Of a DNA stretch of 35,912 bases, positions 1 to 8,048 are shown one piece after another. The notes under the pieces were generated by a model. It was not told the origin of the DNA and ran no database searches. It saw nothing but the letters and a program-made list of their open reading frames with translations. The position numbers and the translations under genes were made by a program. This DNA comes from VFHP01 sp964443385 (GTDB taxonomy: Bacteria > Chloroflexota > Dehalococcoidia > Lucifugimonadales > UBA2985), in NCBI GenBank assembly GCA_964443385.1, contig CAYUCO010000033.1, positions 1-35,912 on the forward strand. The letters run 5' to 3'. How positions within the stretch are numbered: position 1 is the first letter of the stretch; every line of letters begins with the position of its first letter.

Positions 1-1
1 A

Positions 2-826
2 GTTATAATGGATGTTGTGGACGCAGAGCAGGCCAAAATAGCCGAAGATGCTGGTGCTTGTGCAGTCATGGCTTTGGAGAGAGTCCCTTCCGATATCAGG
101 AAAGATGGTGGAGTGGCTAGAATGTCAGACCCGAGCATGATAGAAGAAATAAAGAAAGCTGTGACAATTCCAGTTATGGCTAAGGCAAGGATAGGACATT
201 TTGTAGAGGCCCAAATTTTGCAGTCGCTAGGAATTGACTACATAGATGAATCTGAAGTTTTAACTCCGGCCGACGAATCAAATCACATTTGGAAACACGA
301 TTTTACTATCCCATTTGTTTGTGGCTGTAGGAATTTAGGAGAGGCATTGAGGCGCATCGGGGAAGGGGCGGCTATGATTAGAACCAAAGGAGAGGCAGGG
401 ACTGGTAATATTGTAGAAGCGGTGAGACATGCCAGATCTGTATTGGGAGAAATCAACAAGATACAATCTATGAATGAATCAGAATTAATGGCAATAGCTC
501 GGGATATGCAGGCCCCATTTGAACTGGTAGAACAAGTTCACAAAACTGGTACATTGCCGGTAGTAAACTTTGCTGCTGGAGGTATTGCCACACCTGCTGA
601 TGCTGCTTTGATGATGCAAATAGGTGTTGAGGGAGTTTTTGTGGGTTCTGGAATATTTAAGTCAGATAATCCTGCATTGATGGCCAATGCAATAGTCAGG
701 GCAACGACAAACTATAACAATCCTGACATATTAGCAGAGGTTTCACGGGGATTGGGCGAAGCAATGCCAGGATTAGACGTAAGAACGATGCCAATAGAAG
801 AGCAATTGGCTCAACGAGGTTGGTAG
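2..826 (+). CDS. pdxS: Pyridoxal 5'-phosphate synthase subunit PdxS (5' partial)
   Basis: This is the synthase subunit of the deoxyxylulose-independent PLP pathway. It condenses ribose 5-phosphate, glyceraldehyde 3-phosphate and ammonia supplied by PdxT, in the cytoplasm. The reading frame is open from base 2, and the protein enters at VIMDVV, where the family has its substrate-binding Asp. About 20 N-terminal residues are missing because the window starts inside the gene. Visible family signatures are VMALERVPSDIR, the Schiff-base lysine in VMAKARIGH, the second catalytic lysine in RTKGEAGTG, and the phosphate-binding NFAAGGIATPADA and GVFVGSGIF segments. The stop is followed immediately by pdxT, so the two are co-translated. 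Identification is secure; only the start is unseen. Confidence 0.97.
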   Translation, partial: VIMDVVDAEQAKIAEDAGACAVMALERVPSDIRKDGGVARMSDPSMIEEIKKAVTIPVMAKARIGHFVEAQILQSLGIDYIDESEVLTPADESNHIWKHDFTIPFVCGCRNLGEALRRIGEGAAMIRTKGEAGTGNIVEAVRHARSVLGEINKIQSMNESELMAIARDMQAPFELVEQVHKTGTLPVVNFAAGGIATPADAALMMQIGVEGVFVGSGIFKSDNPALMANAIVRATTNYNNPDILAEVSRGLGEAMPGLDVRTMPIEEQLAQRGW

Positions 827-1426
827 TTGAGTGTTATAGGGGTCTTGGCCCTACAAGGTGATTTTCGAGAGCATGCAAATGTTCTCCGAACCACAGGTTG
901 CGAAACTAAAGAAATACGACTGCCAGAACAATTAAATTCAATAGATGGATTAATAATACCTGGAGGCGAAAGCACCACCATAGCACAGCTTATGGACACT
1001 TTTGGTTTTGTTGATAAGGTGAAACAGTTGGTCAGAGATGGAATGCCTATATGGGGAACTTGTGCGGGAATGATAGTGTTGGCAAGAAAATTGGACGGAG
1101 ACAGGCCCGAACCATTAGGGTTAATCGATATTGAAGTGGAACGAAATGCATTTGGCCGTCAAATAGATAGCTTTGAGACTATGATTAGCGTACCTGTGTT
1201 AGGGTCGGAGCCGTTTAGGGGAGTGTTTATCAGGGCACCCATAATAAGAGTTATAGGTTCTGGTGTAAAAATCATCGCAAAGATATCGGAAACTTCAAAG
1301 CCTGACGAACAGGTAGTGGCAGCTAAGCAGGACAATATTTTGGTAACATCATTTCATCCAGAATTAACAGACGATCCTAGATTCCATGACTATTTTTCCA
1401 CCATGATATCAGGAGTTAGTAATTGA
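827..1426 (+). CDS. pdxT: Pyridoxal 5'-phosphate synthase glutaminase subunit PdxT
   Basis: Class I glutamine amidotransferase that hydrolyses glutamine and channels ammonia to PdxS. The 199 residues are normal length. The oxyanion/substrate loop PGGEST lies at residues 45-50, the nucleophile is Cys79 in GTCAGM, and the His177/Glu179 pair is in SFHPE, so the triad is complete. The start is a TTG directly after the pdxS stop, with a GAGG ribosome-binding site at 816-819 inside the end of pdxS. The N-terminus SVIGVLALQGDF is typical of the family, which supports this start. The 3' end overlaps the next gene's start by four bases. Confidence 0.97.
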   Translation: MSVIGVLALQGDFREHANVLRTTGCETKEIRLPEQLNSIDGLIIPGGESTTIAQLMDTFGFVDKVKQLVRDGMPIWGTCAGMIVLARKLDGDRPEPLGLIDIEVERNAFGRQIDSFETMISVPVLGSEPFRGVFIRAPIIRVIGSGVKIIAKISETSKPDEQVVAAKQDNILVTSFHPELTDDPRFHDYFSTMISGVSN

Positions 1427-2349
1427 TTAGGACGATTCGTCCGACGGACGTTTTGAGGCTTATCTTAGACGGCGGAAATTTAAGTCCGGACTGTTCCCAT
1501 ACATGGGATAAATTAGGTGTTTACCAAAACACTGTATTTAGATCCACTCAAAATGCCGGAAGCATAATTCTTCAGGGACAAAAAGAACCTTGCACGGTAA
1601 TTGTTAAAGGAATGCATTTGGGGGGATTGGCTTCAGTCCGGCTACGATCTGGGCCAACTACTTGGGAGGTGCATTTTTTAAATGTGCCTGACGATTCTAT
1701 AGCGGACTCAGTTTCTTTACTTGAATTTGTCTGTAAATTAGCTGGAGACCAAGGTGCTCATAAGATATTCTTGAGAGTTCCAGTTGAAGATCCCGTAATA
1801 AGTACAGCAAAAAAATCAGGATTCGAGGATTTATGTAAAGAAATTTTATACAAAAAATCAGGTAATAATTTTGCGCAGAATGAAACAAACCATATTTTTG
1901 AAGAAATTAGTGTTACATCGGATAATATGTTATACAGAATTTATAGTGAATGCATATCTTCAAGTGTTAAGTCCGACTATGGCCTGACTTTTGATGAATG
2001 GAAAGATTCCCTTGAACCAGCTCAGGGCGAGGTTAGGGAGGCTGTATATTTCAATGAAGGCAGAATACATGGATGGGTTAGAGTTATTGCTGGCCGGAAC
2101 GGGTCTAACAGAATGGAGATCTTAGCACACCCTACGGAGGAACTATTCATTTGGGAGGAAGCAGTAAATTGGGGATTGAAGAAAGGCATTAGTCCCAACC
2201 CTTATTTGATATTGGTGCCTGAATACCAAATAAGTTTAAAATTAGCTTTAGAAAAATTTGGTTTTATACCTAACGAAACCTACCAATTGATGTTGGCCTC
2301 ATTGGCCGTAAGGGTAGAAAATTCCGACCTGATACCTGCCAAGGCGTAA
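1423..2349 (+). CDS. GNAT-fold acetyltransferase-like protein, probably two degenerate GNAT halves
   Basis: I do not recognise a specific family. The 308-residue protein appears to have two halves of about 150 residues. Each has a strand-rich core followed by a GNAT-like ending: KKSGFEDLCKEILYKK near residue 140, and LEKFGFIPNETYQLML near residue 285. The usual acetyl-CoA pyrophosphate loop (R/Q-x-x-G-x-G/A) is not evident in either half, so catalysis is uncertain. Translation begins at a TTG that overlaps the pdxT stop (TTGA), with AGGAG at 1411-1415, so it is translationally coupled to pdxT. It ends 19 nt before the R3H ATPase gene and lies in the same operon. Assignment to the GNAT fold is inference from these endings and the length. 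Confidence 0.6.
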   Translation: MIRTIRPTDVLRLILDGGNLSPDCSHTWDKLGVYQNTVFRSTQNAGSIILQGQKEPCTVIVKGMHLGGLASVRLRSGPTTWEVHFLNVPDDSIADSVSLLEFVCKLAGDQGAHKIFLRVPVEDPVISTAKKSGFEDLCKEILYKKSGNNFAQNETNHIFEEISVTSDNMLYRIYSECISSSVKSDYGLTFDEWKDSLEPAQGEVREAVYFNEGRIHGWVRVIAGRNGSNRMEILAHPTEELFIWEEAVNWGLKKGISPNPYLILVPEYQISLKLALEKFGFIPNETYQLMLASLAVRVENSDLIPAKA

Positions 2350-2368
2350 GCCACAAGGAAGATATGTA

Positions 2369-3916
2369 GTGTGCGATAAAATAAGTTCAAAAGATCTGCA
2401 GATAACCGATGATATGGAAAGTTTTCTATCCGTGTTACCACGGAATATCAGGTCACAATTGGTGGCAAATGAAGATATCGGAGACCTTTTAGAAGTCATT
2501 TTGGATCTTGGTCGTCCCTCAGAATTTAGATTTTCCAACCACAGGGCAACAATATCTCCAGAGAAGATTACCGAAAAGGACATAAAACATGTAACCCATC
2601 GCATAGGGGAATTTGGGGATGATAATCGGGCAGGTATCGAGCACACATTACACAGGATATCGGCTATACGAAATAGGCGAAGCGAAATTATTGGGTTAAC
2701 TTGTAGGGTCGGTAGGGCTGTTTATGGAACCATGAAGATCATAGAGGATTTGATCAAGAGTGGACAAAGCATTCTTCTTTTAGGCAAACCAGGAGTAGGT
2801 AAAACTACCATGCTTAGGGAAGTTGCTCGTTTTCTAGCAGAAGAAGCCAACAAGCGAGTGGTAATAGTGGATACTTCTAACGAAATAGCCGGCGACGGTG
2901 ACATTCCTCATCCCGCTATAGGAAATGCCAGAAGGATGCATGTTATAACACCTTCTCTCCAACACGGGGTTATGATAGAGGCGGTTGAGAATCATATGCC
3001 GGAGGTTATTATTATTGATGAGATGGGTACGGAATTGGAGGCAGCAGCAGCTCGCACGATAGCTGAGCGTGGGGTTCAGCTGATAGCTACTGCTCATGGT
3101 AACACATTGGACAATCTCATGTTGAACCCCACGTTAAGTGACCTTATAGGTGGCATACAAACGGTGACCTTAGGGGATGATGAAGCCCGAAGACGAAAAA
3201 CTAGAAAATCTGTTTTAGAAAGGAAATCAATACCGACGTTTCCTTTAGTAGTGGAAATACAGAATTGGGATCAAGTATCTATCCATCAAAATGTTGGCAA
3301 AGTCGTAGACATGATTCTGAGAGGACAAAATTATTTACCCGAAAGAAGATGGCTAGATGCTAATGGTGTGTTTAAGGCTATGAATGTCGATAAGCCAGAA
3401 ATTAAATCTAATGAAACAAGCGTCGACGATAGCGGACAAATTACAAAAGTCAGCTACAGTAAGTCCACGAAAATTTTGCCGTTTGGGATAAATCGAGGCA
3501 AAATCATTCAGTTAATTGAATCGAACCAAATGCCAATAGACCTAGTTGATGATTTGGATACAGCTGAAGTGGTGGTTACTACCAAACAGTTTTTCAGAAC
3601 CATGCCTAAACTATTGAAAAAGGCGGAAGACTCAGGTAAATCAATATTAGTGTTAAAAAGGAACTCAACGGTTCAGATAAGAGACTTTCTTAACGATTTG
3701 AGTGGGAATAACGACAATACACAACATATAGAGGTGGCTATTCAGGAGGCCTCGTTAGCTGCAGAACAGATAGAGGCCGGAGAGGATAGGGTAGTTCTAA
3801 ACCCTCAAACTTCATATGTCAGGAAGCTTCAACACCAAATCGCAGAGGATCTGCGGCTGACATCTTTTAGTGTAGGAAAAGAGCCTAAACGTCGGGTTAC
3901 TATAGCTAGGAAATAA
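2369..3916 (+). CDS. R3H-domain AAA-type ATPase of the Ycf45/SpoIIIAA-like family
   Basis: This is a 515-residue P-loop ATPase with a C-terminal nucleic-acid-binding R3H domain, related to plastid/cyanobacterial Ycf45 and distantly to SpoIIIAA. The family's role is not established. Residues 1-120 are an N-terminal domain. Walker A is GKPGVGKTT at 139-147 and Walker B is VIIIDEMG at 213-220, followed by ATAHGNTLDNL, typical of this group. A middle domain (about 355-450) begins at LPFGINRGKI. The R3H motif is at about 485-515, with the R-x-x-x-H core in RKLQHQ and the GKEPKRRV tail. The start is GTG at 2369, preceded by AAGGAA at 2355-2360; a later ATG at Met16 is an alternative. One base separates it from tmk. 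Confidence 0.88.
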   Translation: MCDKISSKDLQITDDMESFLSVLPRNIRSQLVANEDIGDLLEVILDLGRPSEFRFSNHRATISPEKITEKDIKHVTHRIGEFGDDNRAGIEHTLHRISAIRNRRSEIIGLTCRVGRAVYGTMKIIEDLIKSGQSILLLGKPGVGKTTMLREVARFLAEEANKRVVIVDTSNEIAGDGDIPHPAIGNARRMHVITPSLQHGVMIEAVENHMPEVIIIDEMGTELEAAAARTIAERGVQLIATAHGNTLDNLMLNPTLSDLIGGIQTVTLGDDEARRRKTRKSVLERKSIPTFPLVVEIQNWDQVSIHQNVGKVVDMILRGQNYLPERRWLDANGVFKAMNVDKPEIKSNETSVDDSGQITKVSYSKSTKILPFGINRGKIIQLIESNQMPIDLVDDLDTAEVVVTTKQFFRTMPKLLKKAEDSGKSILVLKRNSTVQIRDFLNDLSGNNDNTQHIEVAIQEASLAAEQIEAGEDRVVLNPQTSYVRKLQHQIAEDLRLTSFSVGKEPKRRVTIARK

Positions 3917-3917
3917 T

Positions 3918-4550
3918 ATGAGAAAAGGCATATTCGTCACACTGGAAGGATGTGAAGGTAGTGGTAAGAGCACCCAATCTCGTAGTATTAAATCTGTCTT
4001 AGAGAAGAAGGGTATAGCAGTTACTTTGCTTAGAGAGCCTGGAGGAACAGCCTTGGGAGATAAGCTTAGAAGGATACTGAAATTTGGCAATTTTCCATTG
4101 AATCCCACATCTGAGTTACTTCTATTCAACGCTTCTAGGGTACAACTTATGGAAGAAGAAATAATTCCTTCCTTGAAACGAGGGGAAGTCGTAATATGTG
4201 ATAGATTTACGGATTCTACTTTAGCATATCAAGGATATGGTCGAGGAATGCCACTGGCCTTGATTGAAGAAATTAATGCTGTGGCAACCAATAATGTGGT
4301 TCCGGACCTAACGATTCTTTTGGATATAGATCCAGAGGTTGGTATACATAGGAATTCAGGCAAAAGAGACAGATTTGAACAAAACTTTGATAGTGAAGAA
4401 AAGAAAAACTTTCACAAGCGGGTAAGAGAAGGTTATTTGCAGTTAGTAAAAAAGGATTTTTGCAGGTGGCTAGTTATTGACGGTAAACTCGACGCCAAAG
4501 ATGTTACTACAAAAATTCTACACGCAATCCAAGCTATTATTGGCAAATAA
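3918..4550 (+). CDS. tmk: Thymidylate kinase
   Basis: Phosphorylates dTMP to dTDP with ATP, an essential cytoplasmic step of dTTP synthesis. The 210 residues match the usual length. The P-loop is EGCEGSGKST at residues 10-19, the dTMP-binding REPGGT at 39-44, the DRF motif at 95-97 followed by STLAYQGYGRG, and a lid segment SGKRDRFE near residue 152. It starts with ATG one base after the ATPase stop, so it is part of the same transcription unit. An amidohydrolase gene follows after 11 nt. Confidence 0.96.
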   Translation: MRKGIFVTLEGCEGSGKSTQSRSIKSVLEKKGIAVTLLREPGGTALGDKLRRILKFGNFPLNPTSELLLFNASRVQLMEEEIIPSLKRGEVVICDRFTDSTLAYQGYGRGMPLALIEEINAVATNNVVPDLTILLDIDPEVGIHRNSGKRDRFEQNFDSEEKKNFHKRVREGYLQLVKKDFCRWLVIDGKLDAKDVTTKILHAIQAIIGK

Positions 4551-4561
4551 GATTCTTACTA

Positions 4562-5413
4562 ATGATTTTAGATTTTCATTCACATATATACCCTCCTTAT
4601 ATTATAGAAAACAAAACTGCGTTATTGGCTGAAGATGATACTTTGAAAGATTTGTTTTCAGGTAAGAATTCTTTCATGGCCTCATCTGAAATGCTAATAA
4701 GTTCTATGGATAAGAATAATGTGGATGTTTCGGTTGTTTTGGGGATAGGCTGGAATAATGAACGACTTTCCAGAATGTCTAACGACTATATTATTGATTC
4801 GGTGAAACAGTATCCTCATCGTTTGAAAGGTTTCTTTTCTGTGAACCCTTTATGGGGTAGCCGTGCCTTAGATGAAATTGATAGATGCTCAGGGGAAGGG
4901 TTAATAGGAGTTGGTGAATTACATCCGTACTCTCAAGGATATGATTTGGCGGATAAAAAACTTATGAAACCTTTAATGGACAAATGTATTGCATTGAATC
5001 TTCCGGTACTTATTCATGCTTCTGAACCATTGGGCCACGATTATCCCGGCAAAGGGAATACTACGCCCGACGTTTTATATAAATTCATATCCAATTTTCC
5101 TGATTCAGTTATAATATTGGCTCATTTTGGAGGAGGTTTACCATTTTACAATTTCATGCCAGAGGTCTCTAAGGCAATGAAAAATGTTTTTTTTGATACT
5201 GCCGCAGTACCATTTATATATGATTCAGATCTATTTAATGTAATTGATAAGATTATCGGTAATGACAAAGTGATTTTTGGAACGGATTTTCCATTGATGG
5301 AACAGTCTAGAGTTTACAATGAAATACTGAAATCTAATTTATCAAACACAATTAAAACGGGTATTCTTTATGATAATGGACTTAAATTACTTTACAGATG
5401 TGAGAGTTTATGA
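4562..5413 (+). CDS. Metal-dependent TIM-barrel amidohydrolase (amidohydrolase-2 family)
   Basis: Probable hydrolase or decarboxylase of the amidohydrolase-2 family; the substrate cannot be told from sequence. The metal-binding HxH is in DFHSHIYP at residues 4-11. Later ligands are the His in LPVLIHASEP, the His in ILAHFGGG and the Asp in FGTDFPL near the C-terminus, all in the expected order. The length of 283 residues is typical. No signal peptide is seen, so it is cytoplasmic. It is the last gene of the pdxS-tmk run, and a separate promoter begins 22 nt downstream. Confidence 0.85.
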   Translation: MILDFHSHIYPPYIIENKTALLAEDDTLKDLFSGKNSFMASSEMLISSMDKNNVDVSVVLGIGWNNERLSRMSNDYIIDSVKQYPHRLKGFFSVNPLWGSRALDEIDRCSGEGLIGVGELHPYSQGYDLADKKLMKPLMDKCIALNLPVLIHASEPLGHDYPGKGNTTPDVLYKFISNFPDSVIILAHFGGGLPFYNFMPEVSKAMKNVFFDTAAVPFIYDSDLFNVIDKIIGNDKVIFGTDFPLMEQSRVYNEILKSNLSNTIKTGILYDNGLKLLYRCESL

Positions 5414-5435
5414 GGCTAATGATATTCAGTCATAC

Positions 5436-5465
5436 TTGTAACAATAATCTATATGGTGATATAAT
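5436..5465 (+). promoter_or_regulatory. Predicted sigma70-type promoter for the small zinc-ribbon gene
   Basis: A TTGTAA -35 box (5436-5441) and a perfect TATAAT -10 box (5460-5465) are separated by 18 nt. They lie in the gap between the amidohydrolase and the zinc-ribbon gene, 33 nt before the chosen GTG start. This suggests the small gene is transcribed separately from the pdx operon. Confidence 0.6.
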
Positions 5466-5498
5466 TCGCAAAGTTTGTTAGGCAGGGAGGAGGCCCCA

Positions 5499-5714
5499 GT
5501 GGAGAGTATGTATTTACCAAAATGTCAGCAGTGTAATTCAGGAGATCTTGTTCCTTTATCAGATTTCGGGAGTCAAGGAGCGCCTATTCATTATAAAGCT
5601 TGGGTATGCACAAAACCCGATTGTGGATTTAACCTAAAGATTCGTAATGGCGATGTATACTTAAACGAACCGATAACTAGTGGAGCGATGCATTCTCCGA
5701 GAATTAGATCCTGA
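5499..5714 (+). CDS. Small zinc-ribbon protein of unknown function
   Basis: A protein of about 71 residues with two cysteine pairs: C-x-x-C near the N-terminus (KCQQCN) and C-x(4)-CG (VCTKPDCGFN) about 30 residues later. This is a single four-cysteine zinc ribbon. A polar C-terminal tail of about 20 residues follows. I chose GTG at 5499 because a very strong GGAGGAGG ribosome-binding site ends at 5493. An upstream TTG at 5475 would place that site inside the gene, and ATG at 5508 is a close alternative. It has its own promoter and no partner on either side that reveals its job. It could bind nucleic acid or another protein. Confidence 0.7.
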   Translation: MESMYLPKCQQCNSGDLVPLSDFGSQGAPIHYKAWVCTKPDCGFNLKIRNGDVYLNEPITSGAMHSPRIRS

Positions 5715-5835
5715 TTTCTCTTGTCGGATAAATTTATCTCATAATAGTTTGTATAGATGTGTTGTTTGGGTGGCCTTGGTCGGTCCGCTGGATCTTGGGA
5801 TCAAATTCCAGAAAAAAGCCTTTCTATTAATTCTA

Positions 5836-5864
5836 TTGACTCAAAAAGGGGCCTAATCTAGACT
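5836..5864 (+). promoter_or_regulatory. Predicted promoter of the TetR-family gene and downstream quinone genes
   Basis: TTGACT (-35, 5836-5841) and TAGACT (-10, 5859-5864) are separated by 17 nt. The -10 box lies within the left arm of the palindromic operator at 5858-5886, so a bound repressor would block RNA polymerase. Confidence 0.6.
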
Positions 5865-5886
5865 GTAGACCGACTGGTCAGTCTAG
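5858..5886. promoter_or_regulatory. Predicted TetR-family operator (autoregulatory palindrome)
   Basis: Two overlapping dyads are visible. The outer one has perfect 8-base arms, CTAGACTG (5858-5865) and CAGTCTAG (5879-5886). The inner one is GACC-GACT-GGTC (5868-5879), a pattern common to TetR-family operators. The site ends ten bases before the regulator's ATG and overlaps its predicted -10 box, the usual layout for autorepression. The regulator-operator pairing is inference from position. Confidence 0.65.
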
Positions 5887-5895
5887 GGAGGTTTC

Positions 5896-6513
5896 ATGAC
5901 TGGTGTAGATACAAGAAATGCTTTAAATCATGAAAGCAAAACACACACTCGTCAGAGAATATTGAGTGCGGCAACTGAAATCTTCTCAGAAAAAGGCTAC
6001 TACGGAACTGCAGTAGACGATATAGTCAAAGCCTCTAATTCTTCTAAAGGATCTTTCTACTTTCATTTTCCTAGCAAGCAGGAAATATTCTTTTCCTTAA
6101 TAGATCGATTCGTAGTTTCTTTAACCAGCAACATAGAGATTGCTGTTGACAGAGAAAATGGAACATATAACAAAATTGATGCTGCGTTATGTGTAGTTTT
6201 CAATACTATTTCTAAACATAGAAGTTTAGCCAAGATCTTGCTTATTGGTGGTGTGGGATTGGGCAAGGTGTTTGACGAAAAATTATTAGATGGGCATGCC
6301 AGATTAGCTGGTTTGATAAAAAAATATCTAGATCTGGCGGTAGAAGAAGGATCTATAGAGTCTATAAATACCGAAGTTATGGCTTACGCTTGGTTTGGAT
6401 CTATGAACGAAGTTGTTATAAGGTGGCTGTATTCAGATAGATCTGATTTTTTGGATGAAGCCTTTGACACGGTCAGGGCAATGCTTCTAAGTAGTATAAA
6501 TACAAAGAAATAG
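5896..6513 (+). CDS. TetR-family transcriptional regulator
   Basis: A 205-residue repressor with an N-terminal TetR helix-turn-helix at about residues 17-62: RQRILSAATEIFSEKGY, then the recognition helix in SKGSFYFHFPSKQEIF. A helical ligand-binding and dimerisation domain fills the rest. The ATG is preceded by a strong AGGGAGGT ribosome-binding site at 5885-5892. A palindrome and promoter lie directly upstream. The ubiD-like gene begins 17 nt after its stop, so it probably controls itself and the quinone genes downstream. The ligand is unknown; a quinone precursor or fatty acyl compound is only a guess. Confidence 0.9.
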   Translation: MTGVDTRNALNHESKTHTRQRILSAATEIFSEKGYYGTAVDDIVKASNSSKGSFYFHFPSKQEIFFSLIDRFVVSLTSNIEIAVDRENGTYNKIDAALCVVFNTISKHRSLAKILLIGGVGLGKVFDEKLLDGHARLAGLIKKYLDLAVEEGSIESINTEVMAYAWFGSMNEVVIRWLYSDRSDFLDEAFDTVRAMLLSSINTKK

Positions 6514-6530
6514 AGCTGGAGGTGAACAAA

Positions 6531-7991
6531 ATGCGATTTGAAGACATAAGAGAATTCGTGGATTTCTTGGAAAATAGAGGAGAGCTGGTTCGTATTAAAG
6601 CTCTAGTTGATGCTAATTTGGAAATAACCGAAATAACTGATCGCGTAGTAAAAAATGGAGGCCCAGCCCTGCTTTTTGAAAATGTAGCTGGAACAAACAT
6701 CCCAGTGTTGACAAATATTTATGGATCCAAGAAAAGAATAGCATGGGCATTGGGTGGCGATGATATAGAACATGTGCCTAATAGAATACGTAAATTACTC
6801 GGCATGGTCCAAGGCGGTCCTCCTGAAGGGTTTCTCAATAAAGCAAAAGCCTTGATGGATCTAATAAAAGTGGCTGGGTCACAACCAAAAATGATTAGAA
6901 ATGCTCCATGCCAAGAAGTAGTTTTAACTGGTTCAGATATAGATTTATACAAATTCCCAGTATTAAAATGTTGGCCAATGGACGGTGGCCCTTTTATTAC
7001 TCTACCTTTAGTTATAACTAAGGACCCGGTATCTGGTGCACGGAATGTGGGTGCTTACCGTATGCAGGTTTTTGACAAACAAACTACTGGAATGCATTGG
7101 CAAACACAAAAAGGAGGAACTCACCACGAAAGGGTGGCGATACAGCAGGGTATAAGTAAACTAGAAGTAGCGGTTGCACTAGGTGGAGACCCGGCTACTT
7201 TATGGACTGGTACCGCGCCATTACCTCCTGATCTGGACGAGTTAGTTGTGGCAGGATTTATCAGAGAAAAAGGAGTTGATTTAGTTAAATGTGTGACTGT
7301 TGATTTAGAGGTTCCTGCTAATGCCGAAATAATACTTGAGGGATATGTTGTTCCTGGGGAAAGGCGAATCGAAGGGCCATTTGGAGATCACACAGGACTT
7401 TATTCTCTGGCAGATGACTACCCTGTTTTTCATATAACTGCTATTACGCATAGATTAAATCCAATATATCCTACGATCATAGTGGGAAGGCCTGTGCAGG
7501 AAGACTTTTTTATGGGCAAAGCTACAGAGAGAATTTTCCTTCCTATAATCCAAATGGTATTACCGGAAGTTGTAGATATGAATATGCCAGCTGAAGGCGT
7601 TTTTCATAATCTTGTAATAGTGTCCATAAGAAAAGAATATCCTGGACAGGCAAGCAAAGTTATGTACGCTCTTTGGGGCATGGGATTGATGATGTTGGCG
7701 AAAGCAATCATAGTCGTGGATGAAAGTGTAAATGTTCAGGATGTTTCTGAAGTGGCATGGAGGGTTACCAATAATTTAAATGCTGACCAAGATATCATTT
7801 ATGCATCTGGTCCAGTTGATGATTTGGATCATTCTTCACCAATGCCAAAATATGGAAGTAAAATTGGTATAGACGCTACCAATAAAGGAAACATGGATGA
7901 TCGTCAGAGAGAGTGGCCACCTGATATAGAAATGAGCCAGGAAATTAAAAATCTGGTAAGCAATCGGTGGGCCGAATATGGGATAGAGTAG
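6531..7991 (+). CDS. ubiD: UbiD-family prenylated-FMN-dependent decarboxylase
   Basis: Decarboxylates an aromatic acid with prenylated FMN made by UbiX. In the futalosine menaquinone route the equivalent protein is MqnL, acting on prenylated dihydroxynaphthoate; in ubiquinone synthesis it is UbiD. The 486 residues match the family. Visible signatures are FPVLKCWPMDGGPFITLPLV, the Arg-containing YRMQVFDKQTTGMHW cofactor region, and VPGERRIEGPFGDHTGLY with the catalytic acidic residues. I start at ATG 6531 because a GGAGG site at 6518-6522 fits it; a GTG at 6522 would overlap that site. A 57-nt gap separates it from the ubiA-like gene. The exact substrate is inferred from the cluster. Confidence 0.92.
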   Translation: MRFEDIREFVDFLENRGELVRIKALVDANLEITEITDRVVKNGGPALLFENVAGTNIPVLTNIYGSKKRIAWALGGDDIEHVPNRIRKLLGMVQGGPPEGFLNKAKALMDLIKVAGSQPKMIRNAPCQEVVLTGSDIDLYKFPVLKCWPMDGGPFITLPLVITKDPVSGARNVGAYRMQVFDKQTTGMHWQTQKGGTHHERVAIQQGISKLEVAVALGGDPATLWTGTAPLPPDLDELVVAGFIREKGVDLVKCVTVDLEVPANAEIILEGYVVPGERRIEGPFGDHTGLYSLADDYPVFHITAITHRLNPIYPTIIVGRPVQEDFFMGKATERIFLPIIQMVLPEVVDMNMPAEGVFHNLVIVSIRKEYPGQASKVMYALWGMGLMMLAKAIIVVDESVNVQDVSEVAWRVTNNLNADQDIIYASGPVDDLDHSSPMPKYGSKIGIDATNKGNMDDRQREWPPDIEMSQEIKNLVSNRWAEYGIE

Positions 7992-8048
7992 CGTAGTTAG
8001 GTATTTTTCGACTTAAACCAAGTTTCGTAATGAGGCCAAAACAATCTG

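Noticed and set aside
2299..2646. Minus-strand 115-residue reading frame
   Set aside because: It lies opposite well-conserved GNAT and ATPase genes, has no recognisable motif, and is a shadow frame.
5770..5815. tRNA-like segment with a T-arm-like GGGATCAAATTCC stretch
   Set aside because: No acceptor, D-arm or anticodon stem can be paired around it.
6522..6530. GTG start for the ubiD-like gene
   Set aside because: The GTG overlaps the GGAGG ribosome-binding site that serves ATG at 6531.
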